A stretch of 18,140 bases of DNA from JBDSLU01 sp031407765 (GTDB taxonomy: Bacteria; Acidobacteriota; Vicinamibacteria; Vicinamibacterales; Vicinamibacteraceae), in assembly GCA_031407765.1 (NCBI GenBank), contig JANOIR010000677.1, forward strand, positions 1-18,140, written 5' to 3'. The translations under genes were made by a program, and so were the position numbers. Below the pieces are notes generated by a model. The model was given only the letters and a program-made list of their open reading frames with translations. It searched no databases and had not been told where the DNA came from. Shown here piece by piece: positions 1 to 7,490 of this stretch (its first letter is position 1; each line of letters begins with the position of its first letter).

Positions 1-51
1 GGGGACTAGCGGGCCGGCGGCGCGGGCGGGCGCGCGCGCTGGCAGCGTCAT
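1..51 (-). CDS. Possible 5' end of next gene, partial at left edge (candidate penicillin-binding protein 1C)
   Basis: An ATG lies at 51-49 on the minus strand, two bases after the stop of the alpha-2-macroglobulin gene. The frame stays open for 17 codons to the window edge and begins MTLPARAPARAAGPLVP. A GGTGGAG sequence in the end of the preceding gene could act as ribosome binding site. The tight spacing suggests translational coupling. In many bacteria the gene beside a bacterial alpha-2-macroglobulin encodes penicillin-binding protein 1C, so this is the natural candidate. That is purely a context inference; 17 residues cannot identify a family. Confidence 0.3.
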   Translation of the reverse strand, partial: MTLPARAPARAAGPLVP

Positions 52-53
52 CG

Positions 54-3000
54 TCACGGCTCCACCGTGATCGTCGTGGCGGCGGTGCGGCCGGCGACCT
101 CCGGCTCGTACATCGCTTCGGCCCGGGTCCCGGCGGCCAGAAACGTGCCCGGTGTCGAAGCGCGCGCCAGGTACGACACCGTGTGCTCGCCGGCCTTGAG
201 CGACGTCGCGAACAGATCCACGCGATCGTCGTAGCGCTCGATGCGATCGAAGCGGTCCCACCACACGCCCAACATCGCGTCGCCGGCGACCTCGGCGTCG
301 GGCGCGGCAGTCGCGAGGCTCGTGTCGACCGCCTCGAAGCCGCCGGGCAGCGCATCGGTCACGGCGACGAACGTGCGCGACTCCGGCAGGCGCACGGTGA
401 GGACCACGCGCACCAGGGCCCCCGCGCGGAACGTGGTCGCCGGCGCGCCGTCCACGCCGCGCACCACGGGCAGGTACTGGCGCCGCAGCACGATGCCGTG
501 CTCGAGCGGCGCGGCGTCGCGCGCCGGCCGTCGGACGTCGAGCCGCGTCGCGTAGAACATCGGCGCGCGGCCAGTGGATCGGATCGCGAGTCGGCCCGAT
601 CCGCCGGGCGCCACGATTGCCGCGAGAGCCGGCATCGTCAGCCGCGTCGATGCCGTGGGCTGCCGCGAGTTCAACGTGCTCTTCACCAGCTCGATCGCAG
701 CCAGCGTGGCCGACGCGGTCATCTCCGCGTCTCCCCTGATCTCGAACGCCTGGCGGTAGGCGGCGAGCCCCGTCAGCACCCAGATGTTTTCCTGCGTCCC
801 GCCCCAGATGCCGTGGCGGCGTCCGCCAAGCAGCCAGCGCACGATCGGGTGTGCCTCCTCGGCGCTGATACCCCCGCGCCGGGACAGCACGTCGAGCACG
901 ATCGCCGTCGACTTCATGTTCGATGGCCAGCACCAAAAGTACGGCGTCAGGGCACGCTCCTCGACGTGGGCCGTCGTGCCGACGGTGAGGGCGTTGCGGA
1001 TGCGGCGGCGCAACTCGGCAACGCGCGGGCTCGCCGGCTCGACGGCCATCTGCGCGTCGAGCAGATGCGCGAGCGCGAAGATGGGGAGCTCGTCGCGCCC
1101 GGCGTAGAGCGCTGTCAGCACGGCCTCGGGCCGGCGGCCACCGTCGGCGAGCACCTTCACCGCGAAGGCCCGCCAGGCGTGGTCGTCGAGACGAGCCGGC
1201 GCGGTGCGCGGGCGCGCCAGCAGTGCCTCCAGGTCCACGGCGTCGCGCGCCAGGCTGGCGGCGTCGATCGGATGCCCGTACCGTGCCGCAGTCTGCCGCA
1301 CGAACAGCACGTAGGCCGTCAGGTACGGCGACTGGTGTCCGTCACAATTCCCCTTCCAGTAGGCGTAGCCGTCGTCGCAGCGGTAGGCCTCGAGCCGCTC
1401 GAGCGCCTGGCGCGCTTCCTCGCCGCCGTGGCCGCCGGCCGGTGGCGCCGGGGTCGGCGACTCCAGGACGCCGCGCAGGATCAGGGCGAGCGCCCGCGAG
1501 CCCATCTGCTCGGCGCAGGTGTACGCATATCGCACCACGTAGTCGGTGGCAGCGTTGAGCCCCACCAACATCGTGGACGCCAGCTCGAGATCGAGCGCGC
1601 CACCGTCGGTCTCGATGCCTGCAGGCAGCCGGAGCGTCTCGATCGCCTCGGGCGCTGCCGACCCGACGGCCGCCGAGACTTCGGACACGCTGCGATCGAC
1701 GATCGCGATTGTGCGCTCGACCACGTCGCGATCGCCGCCAATCGTGGCCGTGACGCGGATGCGGGCGACGCCCTCGCCACGCGCCTCGACGTCGAATGCC
1801 GCGACGGCCCGCCCGCCGTCCGTCACGGTCACTGCCCGCTCCGCGTCGCCCGACACCGCGAGCAGCAACGGCGTGAGGCTCTCGAGGCGGACCGAGCCCG
1901 AGCCGGCGAGGCCGCTCGCCGCGACAGTCGCGCGGATCGATGCGCGATCGAGCCGCGTCAGCACGCGGGGCGCCGCCGGACGCGTCATCACCGGCCGCGC
2001 GACGGTCAGCGGTGCGGTTGCGGAGCCGTAGCGCGCCGCGGGATCGGCCGCGATCGCCATGATGCGGTAGGTGGTCAGGGTGTCGGGCAGCGTGGCCTCG
2101 ATCTGGGCGACGCCGTCGGCGTCGGTCGCTATCGAGGCATGCCAGAACGCCAGCGGCCGGAAGTCGCGGCGCACGTCCAGGTCCGCGCCCTCGGCTTGCA
2201 CGGAGAGCTGCTCGGCCAGCGATCCGACCTCCGAAGAGCTGGTCTGAAGGACGTCGCCGAGCCATGTCGGCAGCCGCCGCCCGAGCAGGAGGCTGCGGGT
2301 GTCCTGGAGCCAGGGTCCGCCCGCGTCGCGGTGGTACATCGCGTGGTGGGGATCGACGAGCCTGTACGCCGTCAGCGCGAGCAGCCCCTCGTCCACCGCC
2401 CAGAGGGTGACCTCGCCTTGCACCGGCTGTTGTGCATCGTCACGGACGCGGACGCGCACCGTGGCGCGACCGCCCGGGCGCGCATACCGCGGCGCCTCGA
2501 TCGCGACGGCGAGCTTCGTCCCCGCCTGGTCGACGACGACGTCGATCGCCGCCGAGATCGTGGCGGGTCGCCCCGGATCGTTCCGGTTGGCGTCACAGCA
2601 GGGGGATCGGCGGCCCTGGATCAAGGTGACCGCCGCCTGCAGACCCGACACTGCGGAGTCCCCGACCGGCACGTCGACGGTCGCCGTCGTGCCCGAGAGG
2701 CGCACCACGCGCGCCTCGAGCACCGCGCCGCGCTCCAGCGTCAGGAGCGCGGTCGCTCCGGCCACCGGCGAGGTGATGGTCACGCGTGCGCGATCGCCAG
2801 GCCGGTACGTCTCGCGGTCGAGTGAGAGGATCGGCGTGTCAGGCGTCGACGGTGCCGCGGTCCCCGTCCGTGGCGTCACACGCCCCCAGGAACGTCCCGG
2901 CATGATCGCAAGGCGTGCATCGTCGGTCCGGGCGATCACCAGGAGGTCCTGCCCTTCGAGCGCCGCCGGCAGTGCCAGTCGGATGGGTGAGGTGCCCGTG

Positions 3001-5738
3001 GTCGTGTGCAGCACGACAGGGTTGTTGTCCGCTTCGCCGCCGCGATAGAGACGCACGGTGACGGCAATCCCCGGCACGTGTGCACCAGCCGGCGTGCGCG
3101 CCACCAGACGGATCGCCGGCGTCCCCGGCGCGGACGCATCGGCGGGCGGATCGTCCTGCCCGATGCCGATGTACGCGTCGGCGGGCACGTCCACCGCGAC
3201 ACGCTCCCCCTGGACCTGCGACGACGTGTCACGGACCTGGGCCGTCACGACGTAGCGGCCACGGCCCCGCAGCCCGTCCGGCAGGACGAACCGCTCGCTC
3301 GTCTCGCCCTGCGCATCGAGACTGGCGGCGCGTTCGAGCGGGAGCGGCCACGCGTCGTCGTCCTCGATGGCGTCCTCGGTCTGATCGTCCGACGCGGCGT
3401 AGGCGAACGCCGGATCCTCAAGCAGCGGGACCGGCAGCACGGTCGGCGTGTCGCGGGTCAGGGTCCATCCGACCGGTGCGTCGCCAAGGGCAATCCCGGC
3501 GAGGTCGCGCGCCTGGAGGCGCGCCTCGATCACCGGCGGATCGAGCGCGGCGGAGAGCTCTGCGCCCAGGTCGACCCTGAACTCGACCGGCCGCACCGCC
3601 TTGATCAGGAATGTGCCGTCGACGCGATCGCGATCCTCGCCGGTGCGTGCCACCGACAGGGACTGGTCGCCGTCGACCTTCGCGTCCACCGGCACGGGGA
3701 GCGTCCACGCGGCACCGCCCGCTGCCGTGACAGTGGCGGCCAGCTCGAGAACCTTGGTCCTGTCGCTCGACCAGGTCAGCGTGACCGACGTGCCGGCAGG
3801 GACCGGCTCGAGCCCCCGGGCGGTCGCGAGCCGCAGCCAGGCCTTCACTTCGACGGTCTCGCCGGGTCGGTAGACCCCGCGATCGGACATCACGACCCCG
3901 GTCAACGCGTCGTCGTACCGCTGCGGCCAGCCGTACCCCGCGGCCACGAAGGAGGCGTCGCCGTCCTTCTCGGCGAGGACGGTCGCGGCGCTCCGAGTGG
4001 TGGGCGCGATGCCGCGGCTGCGCGCGATGGCAAGGCCGTCAGTGTCGGTGCGGCCGCGCCAGAGGACCTCGTGTCCGGCGTCGAGCACGGTGATCGCCGC
4101 ATCCGGGATCGGCGCGCCGGTGTCGAGCCGCGTCGCGAGGATCGCCAGGGCGCCGGCGCTGCCGCGCACCGACAGCCCGATGTTGGTGACCTGCACCAGC
4201 GACGACGTCTTGAACGACTGCGGACGGACGACGATGCCCCCTGCCGTGTTCGAAGCGTCACGACCCGGCTCGACCCAGAGGTGCACGAAGCCGGTGCCCT
4301 GCGCAGACAACGCCGACGAGACGTCCACCAGCGTCTCCTGCTCGGATCCGTCGACTGGTGTCGGTACCGCCGTCACGACCGGCGCGCGGCTCCGGACGGG
4401 TGTGGGCGGGGTGATCAGGCGGGGTGGCGTCACGGCGGTTGCCCAGCTCCTGACGTCCAGCAGACTGCGCGTCAGCACCGGGACGCGCGGGCCGTTGGCG
4501 CCCTCCCATACAGCCATTCCGTCAGTCGTGCCGAGACCGGCACTCGACATCGGCAGTCCGACGTCGAAGACACCCATCCAGGGCGCGCGCAGCGCCTCAC
4601 CGCTGTGAGCCGTGAGCGACGCGTCCACGCGCACCGCGTACCGGTGGCCGGGCACGAGCGCGTAGCCGAGGTCGCGAAGCGCGTGCACCGAGGCGTACCT
4701 CGACGCGGCACCCGAGGCGGCAGGTGACAACAACCTCGGCGCACCGGGATCCGTGATGTCGGTCACGGCGATGGCATCGCGCAGCTTGCGTTCGTCCTCG
4801 ACCGGCAGGCTCGTCGCAACTGCAGCGAACCGGGGATCGCAGAGCCCGCCGCAGTCGGGGCCCGTGACGGTGAACAGCGGTGGAAATGGCAGCTCGCGCC
4901 GTTCCGGCGCGAGCCCGCGCAGCGGCCCTTCCGGCGATGCCACCCCGGTCGCGGTCACGACGACGCGGGCACCCCGCGGCGGCGTCTCCGCGACCCGCAG
5001 TACCACCTGCGTGCCATCGCGGGTCCCGGGCGGCACCGACGCGCGAAGCGTGCGCGACGGTCCGAGCTGCCGCCGCAGGTCGGCGATCCAGGCGTCGAAC
5101 CGCTTCAGGCCTGCCGCGTCGACCCGTGCCATCCGCGCCCGCGCCTCCGCCGACAACTGGGGTAGCGCCTGCGAGCCGGCGTCGATCGTCACTTCGACGC
5201 GCGACGCCACGTCCTCGGCGCGGACCGCCTGATCGAATGAGAGGCTGATGTCGAGCCCTGGCGGTGCCGGGCCCGGCCCGCGCGGAGGCAGGACGGAGGC
5301 GTAGCGCAGGCGCGGCGTCGCGGTCGAGAACCGGAAGACGTGCGGAGCCGCCAGGCGACGGCCCGCGATGGACGACGCCGCCGCTTCCACGCGCACCTCG
5401 ACGCTTGTTGCGAGCGGGAACCGGCCGCTCACCGGCGAGATCACAAGGACGTTCGTGTCGGGCCAATGGAATCGCACCGGCACGGCCGGTGTCACGGTGA
5501 CGAAGCGGACCTGATCCGCGTCGACGGCGCCCAGCGCGATCATCGGCTCCGAGAACCGGATCGTTGCCTGCGTGGCATTCCCAGGCACCAGCCCATTCGG
5601 CGATGTGGCGAGGACGCGTAATGTGCCGGCGGCTGGTATGCGCGGCTGGGCCTGGGCAAGGCCCGGGCCGAAGAGGACGCACCACGACGCGGCCGCCAAG
5701 CTCAGCCTGGCCAGCCATCCCCGGAGGAGGTGGAGCAT
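54..5738 (-). CDS. Bacterial alpha-2-macroglobulin family protein with thioester motif
   Basis: This encodes a 1894-residue exported protease-trapping protein of the alpha-2-macroglobulin family. The chosen ATG at 5738 gives a signal peptide (basic MLHLLRGW, then a hydrophobic run ending GLAQAQ). There is no lipobox cysteine, so it looks periplasmic and soluble rather than a lipoprotein like E. coli YfhM. An Ig-like domain follows. An MG2-type segment with DRGVYRPGETV is near residue 619, and another macroglobulin segment with LDRETYRPGD is near 969. The alpha-2-macroglobulin domain (FWHASIATDADG, LPDTLTTYR) spans about 1191-1230. The thioester motif CAEQ is at Cys1408-Gln1411, followed by the helical thioester domain. 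The end (TPGTFLAAGTRAEAMYEPEV) is typical of bacterial members. In this family the Cys-Gln thioester covalently captures attacking proteases. The frame stays open upstream to 6509, but that part overlaps the fasciclin gene and resembles no protein. No strong ribosome binding site is visible; GGGAG is very close to the ATG. Confidence 0.93.
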   Translation of the reverse strand: MLHLLRGWLARLSLAAASWCVLFGPGLAQAQPRIPAAGTLRVLATSPNGLVPGNATQATIRFSEPMIALGAVDADQVRFVTVTPAVPVRFHWPDTNVLVISPVSGRFPLATSVEVRVEAAASSIAGRRLAAPHVFRFSTATPRLRYASVLPPRGPGPAPPGLDISLSFDQAVRAEDVASRVEVTIDAGSQALPQLSAEARARMARVDAAGLKRFDAWIADLRRQLGPSRTLRASVPPGTRDGTQVVLRVAETPPRGARVVVTATGVASPEGPLRGLAPERRELPFPPLFTVTGPDCGGLCDPRFAAVATSLPVEDERKLRDAIAVTDITDPGAPRLLSPAASGAASRYASVHALRDLGYALVPGHRYAVRVDASLTAHSGEALRAPWMGVFDVGLPMSSAGLGTTDGMAVWEGANGPRVPVLTRSLLDVRSWATAVTPPRLITPPTPVRSRAPVVTAVPTPVDGSEQETLVDVSSALSAQGTGFVHLWVEPGRDASNTAGGIVVRPQSFKTSSLVQVTNIGLSVRGSAGALAILATRLDTGAPIPDAAITVLDAGHEVLWRGRTDTDGLAIARSRGIAPTTRSAATVLAEKDGDASFVAAGYGWPQRYDDALTGVVMSDRGVYRPGETVEVKAWLRLATARGLEPVPAGTSVTLTWSSDRTKVLELAATVTAAGGAAWTLPVPVDAKVDGDQSLSVARTGEDRDRVDGTFLIKAVRPVEFRVDLGAELSAALDPPVIEARLQARDLAGIALGDAPVGWTLTRDTPTVLPVPLLEDPAFAYAASDDQTEDAIEDDDAWPLPLERAASLDAQGETSERFVLPDGLRGRGRYVVTAQVRDTSSQVQGERVAVDVPADAYIGIGQDDPPADASAPGTPAIRLVARTPAGAHVPGIAVTVRLYRGGEADNNPVVLHTTTGTSPIRLALPAALEGQDLLVIARTDDARLAIMPGRSWGRVTPRTGTAAPSTPDTPILSLDRETYRPGDRARVTITSPVAGATALLTLERGAVLEARVVRLSGTTATVDVPVGDSAVSGLQAAVTLIQGRRSPCCDANRNDPGRPATISAAIDVVVDQAGTKLAVAIEAPRYARPGGRATVRVRVRDDAQQPVQGEVTLWAVDEGLLALTAYRLVDPHHAMYHRDAGGPWLQDTRSLLLGRRLPTWLGDVLQTSSSEVGSLAEQLSVQAEGADLDVRRDFRPLAFWHASIATDADGVAQIEATLPDTLTTYRIMAIAADPAARYGSATAPLTVARPVMTRPAAPRVLTRLDRASIRATVAASGLAGSGSVRLESLTPLLLAVSGDAERAVTVTDGGRAVAAFDVEARGEGVARIRVTATIGGDRDVVERTIAIVDRSVSEVSAAVGSAAPEAIETLRLPAGIETDGGALDLELASTMLVGLNAATDYVVRYAYTCAEQMGSRALALILRGVLESPTPAPPAGGHGGEEARQALERLEAYRCDDGYAYWKGNCDGHQSPYLTAYVLFVRQTAARYGHPIDAASLARDAVDLEALLARPRTAPARLDDHAWRAFAVKVLADGGRRPEAVLTALYAGRDELPIFALAHLLDAQMAVEPASPRVAELRRRIRNALTVGTTAHVEERALTPYFWCWPSNMKSTAIVLDVLSRRGGISAEEAHPIVRWLLGGRRHGIWGGTQENIWVLTGLAAYRQAFEIRGDAEMTASATLAAIELVKSTLNSRQPTASTRLTMPALAAIVAPGGSGRLAIRSTGRAPMFYATRLDVRRPARDAAPLEHGIVLRRQYLPVVRGVDGAPATTFRAGALVRVVLTVRLPESRTFVAVTDALPGGFEAVDTSLATAAPDAEVAGDAMLGVWWDRFDRIERYDDRVDLFATSLKAGEHTVSYLARASTPGTFLAAGTRAEAMYEPEVAGRTAATTITVEP

Positions 5739-5789
5739 GCTCCCAGTATCGGCCACCCGCAGGCCCGTGTCAGCGATCGGGCTGCACCC

Positions 5790-5866
5790 GGTGGCGCGCG
5801 GCGGCCACCCATCCATCCAGAGCAGACCGCCGTAGAGCCTTCCAGACGCGGGCCAGAGGGGCCCGC
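5790..5866. other. Divergent intergenic region with two GC-rich inverted repeats
   Basis: The 156 bases between the alpha-2-macroglobulin and fasciclin starts must hold both promoters, but I see no clear -35/-10 pair on either strand. Two perfect inverted repeats are present. GGTGGC/GCCACC is at 5790-5795 and 5804-5809. GCGGGCC/GGCCCGC is at 5848-5854 and 5860-5866, with a 5-base loop. The second ends just before the fasciclin ribosome binding site, so it could form a hairpin in that mRNA leader. Confidence 0.4.
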
Positions 5867-5894
5867 AGCTTAGAGGAAAAGGATACCGACTGCC

Positions 5895-6458
5895 ATGAAG
5901 CTCTTTCGCCTGACCGCCGCCGCTCTGATGCTCGCCGCTGCCGCTTCGTTCAGCTACGCCGATCACCACATGGGCAAGAACCCCATCGTCGGCGGCAAGG
6001 AGATGTTCCCGACCAAGAACATCATTCAGAACGCCGTCAACTCGGCCGACCACACTACGCTCGTCGCGGCGGTGAAGGCCGCCGGGCTGGTCGACACCCT
6101 GCAGGGCTCCGGCCCGTTCACCGTCTTCGCCCCGACCAACGCCGCCTTCGGCAAGCTCCCCGCCGGCGCCGTCGACGGCCTGCTCAAGCCGGAGATGAAG
6201 CCGACGCTGACCAAGGTGCTCACCTACCACGTCGTGCCGGGCAGATTGTCGGCCGATGACCTGATGGCCCAGATCAAGGCCGGCAACGGCACGGCGACGC
6301 TGACCACCGTCGCCGGCGGCAAGCTGTGGGCGATGATGAAAGACGGCAAGGTCGTCCTGAAGGACGAAAAGGGCGGCTGGTCGACGGTCACGCAGACCAA
6401 CGTGTTCCAGTCGAACGGCGTCATCCACGTCGTCGACACCGTCGTGATGCCGAACTAG
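5895..6458 (+). CDS. Secreted fasciclin (FAS1) domain protein
   Basis: This is a 187-residue protein with a clean Sec signal peptide (MKLFRLTAAALMLAAAA, probable cleavage after SYA near residue 22) and one FAS1 domain. The H1 motif GPFTVFAPTNAAF is at about residues 73-85. The central Tyr-His pair is in LTYHVVPGRL (111-112), and the H2 motif NGVIHVVDTVVMP is at about 174-186, ending the protein. It has the size of the common single-domain bacterial secreted FAS1 proteins. Such domains mediate protein-protein or surface adhesion, but the role here is unknown. AGAGGAAAAGGA at 5872-5883 is a convincing ribosome binding site, about 11 bases before the ATG. It stands alone, divergent from the alpha-2-macroglobulin gene and convergent with the Rieske gene. 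Confidence 0.95.
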   Translation: MKLFRLTAAALMLAAAASFSYADHHMGKNPIVGGKEMFPTKNIIQNAVNSADHTTLVAAVKAAGLVDTLQGSGPFTVFAPTNAAFGKLPAGAVDGLLKPEMKPTLTKVLTYHVVPGRLSADDLMAQIKAGNGTATLTTVAGGKLWAMMKDGKVVLKDEKGGWSTVTQTNVFQSNGVIHVVDTVVMPN

Positions 6459-6496
6459 CGCTCTGACGCGCGCCGGCGTTGCCAACTGGAACGGAC

Positions 6497-6531
6497 AGAA
6501 GTCGGGCATCCCGTGCGGGTGCCCGACTTCT
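6497..6531. terminator. Probable bidirectional hairpin terminator between fasciclin and Rieske genes
   Basis: The arms AGAAGTCGGGCA (6497-6508) and TGCCCGACTTCT (6520-6531) pair perfectly over 12 bp. Inside the loop, CCC (6510-6512) can pair with GGG (6517-6519) around GTGC. It lies 38 bases after the fasciclin stop and 29 bases from the Rieske stop, where a shared terminator is expected. There is no long U tract on either side, so termination efficiency is uncertain. Confidence 0.7.
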
Positions 6532-6560
6532 TCACGTACGGCGAGGGTTCGTCCGAGCCC

Positions 6561-7130
6561 CTACGCCGTGATCGACACGACGCCGTTCGTGATCGTTGCG
6601 GTGAACCGACGGAGCGGCTGCGTCGCCGGGCCACGCAGGACCGAGCCGTTCGCCGGGTTGAACCGCGAGCCGTGGCAGGGACACTGGAACACGTTCTCGG
6701 TGAACCCGTTGATCGTGCACTGCTCGTGCGTGCACGTGGCCGTGTAGGCCGAGATGGTGGTCGCGTCGTTGCGCACCACGAGCATCGTGCCGAGCCCGCT
6801 CGTGACCATCGCGGCGCCGCCAGTGGACGCGAGCGCGGTGCCGTCGACGTTGAGGGTCGCAGCTCCGTTGGTCACGGTCGCGCTGATCGACGGCAGCGCC
6901 GGCACGTTGCCGCCGCCGCCGTTCGACGGCTCGTTCGGGCTGCCGCCTCCGCCGCAGGCCTGCAGCGTCGCGGCAATCGCTCCCAGCGAGAGCGCCTGGC
7001 AGGCCGCCATGCAGAAGTCGCGGCGGCTGCCGAGCGGTGCCGGAACCGCCGTGCCGAGCAGCTCGGCGGCAGCCGCGGTCGCGGGCTCCGACGCAGCGAC
7101 GAGTGAATCGACGGGGTAACGCGTGTCCAT
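6561..7130 (-). CDS. Rieske [2Fe-2S] protein with Tat-like signal and possible lipoprotein anchor
   Basis: This is a 189-residue exported iron-sulfur protein. The start at 7130 is preceded by AAGGAGAAGAGGCCC, an excellent ribosome binding site; an in-frame ATG 16 codons upstream is less likely. The N-terminal 34 residues are followed by SRRDF (RR at 36-37), a hydrophobic stretch and LQAC at Cys59, then a glycine-rich linker. This reads as a Tat signal with a possible lipobox. The Rieske domain has CTHEQC (ligands Cys133, His135) and CPCHGSRF (ligands Cys150, His153). Cys138 and Cys152 are placed to form the disulfide seen in cytochrome bc1-type Rieske proteins. It is a single-domain electron-transfer protein. 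No cytochrome b or oxygenase gene is adjacent, so its redox partner is unknown. Folding with a cluster before export fits the Tat route. Confidence 0.92.
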   Translation of the reverse strand: MDTRYPVDSLVAASEPATAAAAELLGTAVPAPLGSRRDFCMAACQALSLGAIAATLQACGGGGSPNEPSNGGGGNVPALPSISATVTNGAATLNVDGTALASTGGAAMVTSGLGTMLVVRNDATTISAYTATCTHEQCTINGFTENVFQCPCHGSRFNPANGSVLRGPATQPLRRFTATITNGVVSITA

Positions 7131-7223
7131 GGGCCTCTTCTCCTTACGTTCCTGCACACCAGCGCTCGGCATCGCCACATGGCGTGCACGGCTGAATCGA
7201 ACGCGACGAATGGAGGCAGAAGC

Positions 7224-7264
7224 GCGGAAGGCTGTGTGCCTGAGCTAGCCTCAGGGCCTTCCGC
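7224..7264. repeat. Compound perfect inverted repeat (9 + 6 bp stems)
   Basis: The outer arms GCGGAAGGC (7224-7232) and GCCTTCCGC (7256-7264) are perfectly complementary. The inner arms CCTGAG (7239-7244) and CTCAGG (7250-7255) are also perfect, around the loop CTAGC. The only irregularity is a one-sided bulge TGTGTG (7233-7238). Either strand would form a strong RNA hairpin. On the minus strand it would lie about 94 bases upstream of the Rieske start. There is no U tract, so it is not a standard terminator. Confidence 0.7.
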
Positions 7265-7348
7265 CGGGGTGCGGGGGACACACGTTCCGAATGGGCGATC
7301 CGAGTGTCGCATCGCCCGTGCGATTGATGCAAGCGCGATTTTGCAGCC

Positions 7349-7393
7349 CGACTCCGGAATCGTTTCCCTCCGACGACTCCGGAGTCGTTTTCC
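7349..7393. promoter_or_regulatory. Two tandem related palindromes, candidate operator pair
   Basis: CGACTCCGGAATCGTTTCC (7349-7367) and CGACTCCGGAGTCGTTTTCC (7374-7393) are near-identical direct repeats. The second contains the 16-bp perfect palindrome ACGACTCCGGAGTCGT (7373-7388). The first is the same palindrome with one mismatch. Their centres are 25 bp apart. They lie about 100-140 bases upstream of the carboxylesterase start. A dimeric regulator binding twice is the simplest reading. The second copy followed by TTTT could alternatively act as a weak plus-strand terminator. Confidence 0.55.
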
Positions 7394-7490
7394 TGCCGGG
7401 GCGGGACCGAAGGGTTTCGGAGGATACTTTGCTCGATGCGGTCGCCGCCCGCGGGCTGCGGCTCACCCGTTCCGAATGAGGAGATCCCGC

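Larger units (their letters stand above)
7131..7490. promoter_or_regulatory. 360-base divergent regulatory region between Rieske and carboxylesterase genes
   Basis: No credible protein-coding gene is seen here. The region separates two divergent genes and holds several structured elements: a long compound inverted repeat (7224-7264), an 11-base direct repeat CGTTCCGAATG at 7283-7293 and 7468-7478, a GGGCGAT/ATCGCCC inverted repeat (7294-7317), and two related palindromes at 7349-7393. I could not place a convincing -35/-10 promoter for either gene. The density of symmetrical elements suggests regulated transcription or structured leaders. Confidence 0.55.

Noticed and set aside
183..4727. Long plus-strand open frames opposite the alpha-2-macroglobulin gene (880 and 573 residues)
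   Set aside because: Arg/Ala/His-rich translations without domains. They are the usual antisense shadows of a GC-rich gene.
5739..6509. N-terminal extension of the alpha-2-macroglobulin frame back to 6509 (2151 residues)
   Set aside because: It runs antisense through the fasciclin gene, has no protein-like composition, and would place the signal peptide internally. The ATG at 5738 directly begins the signal peptide.
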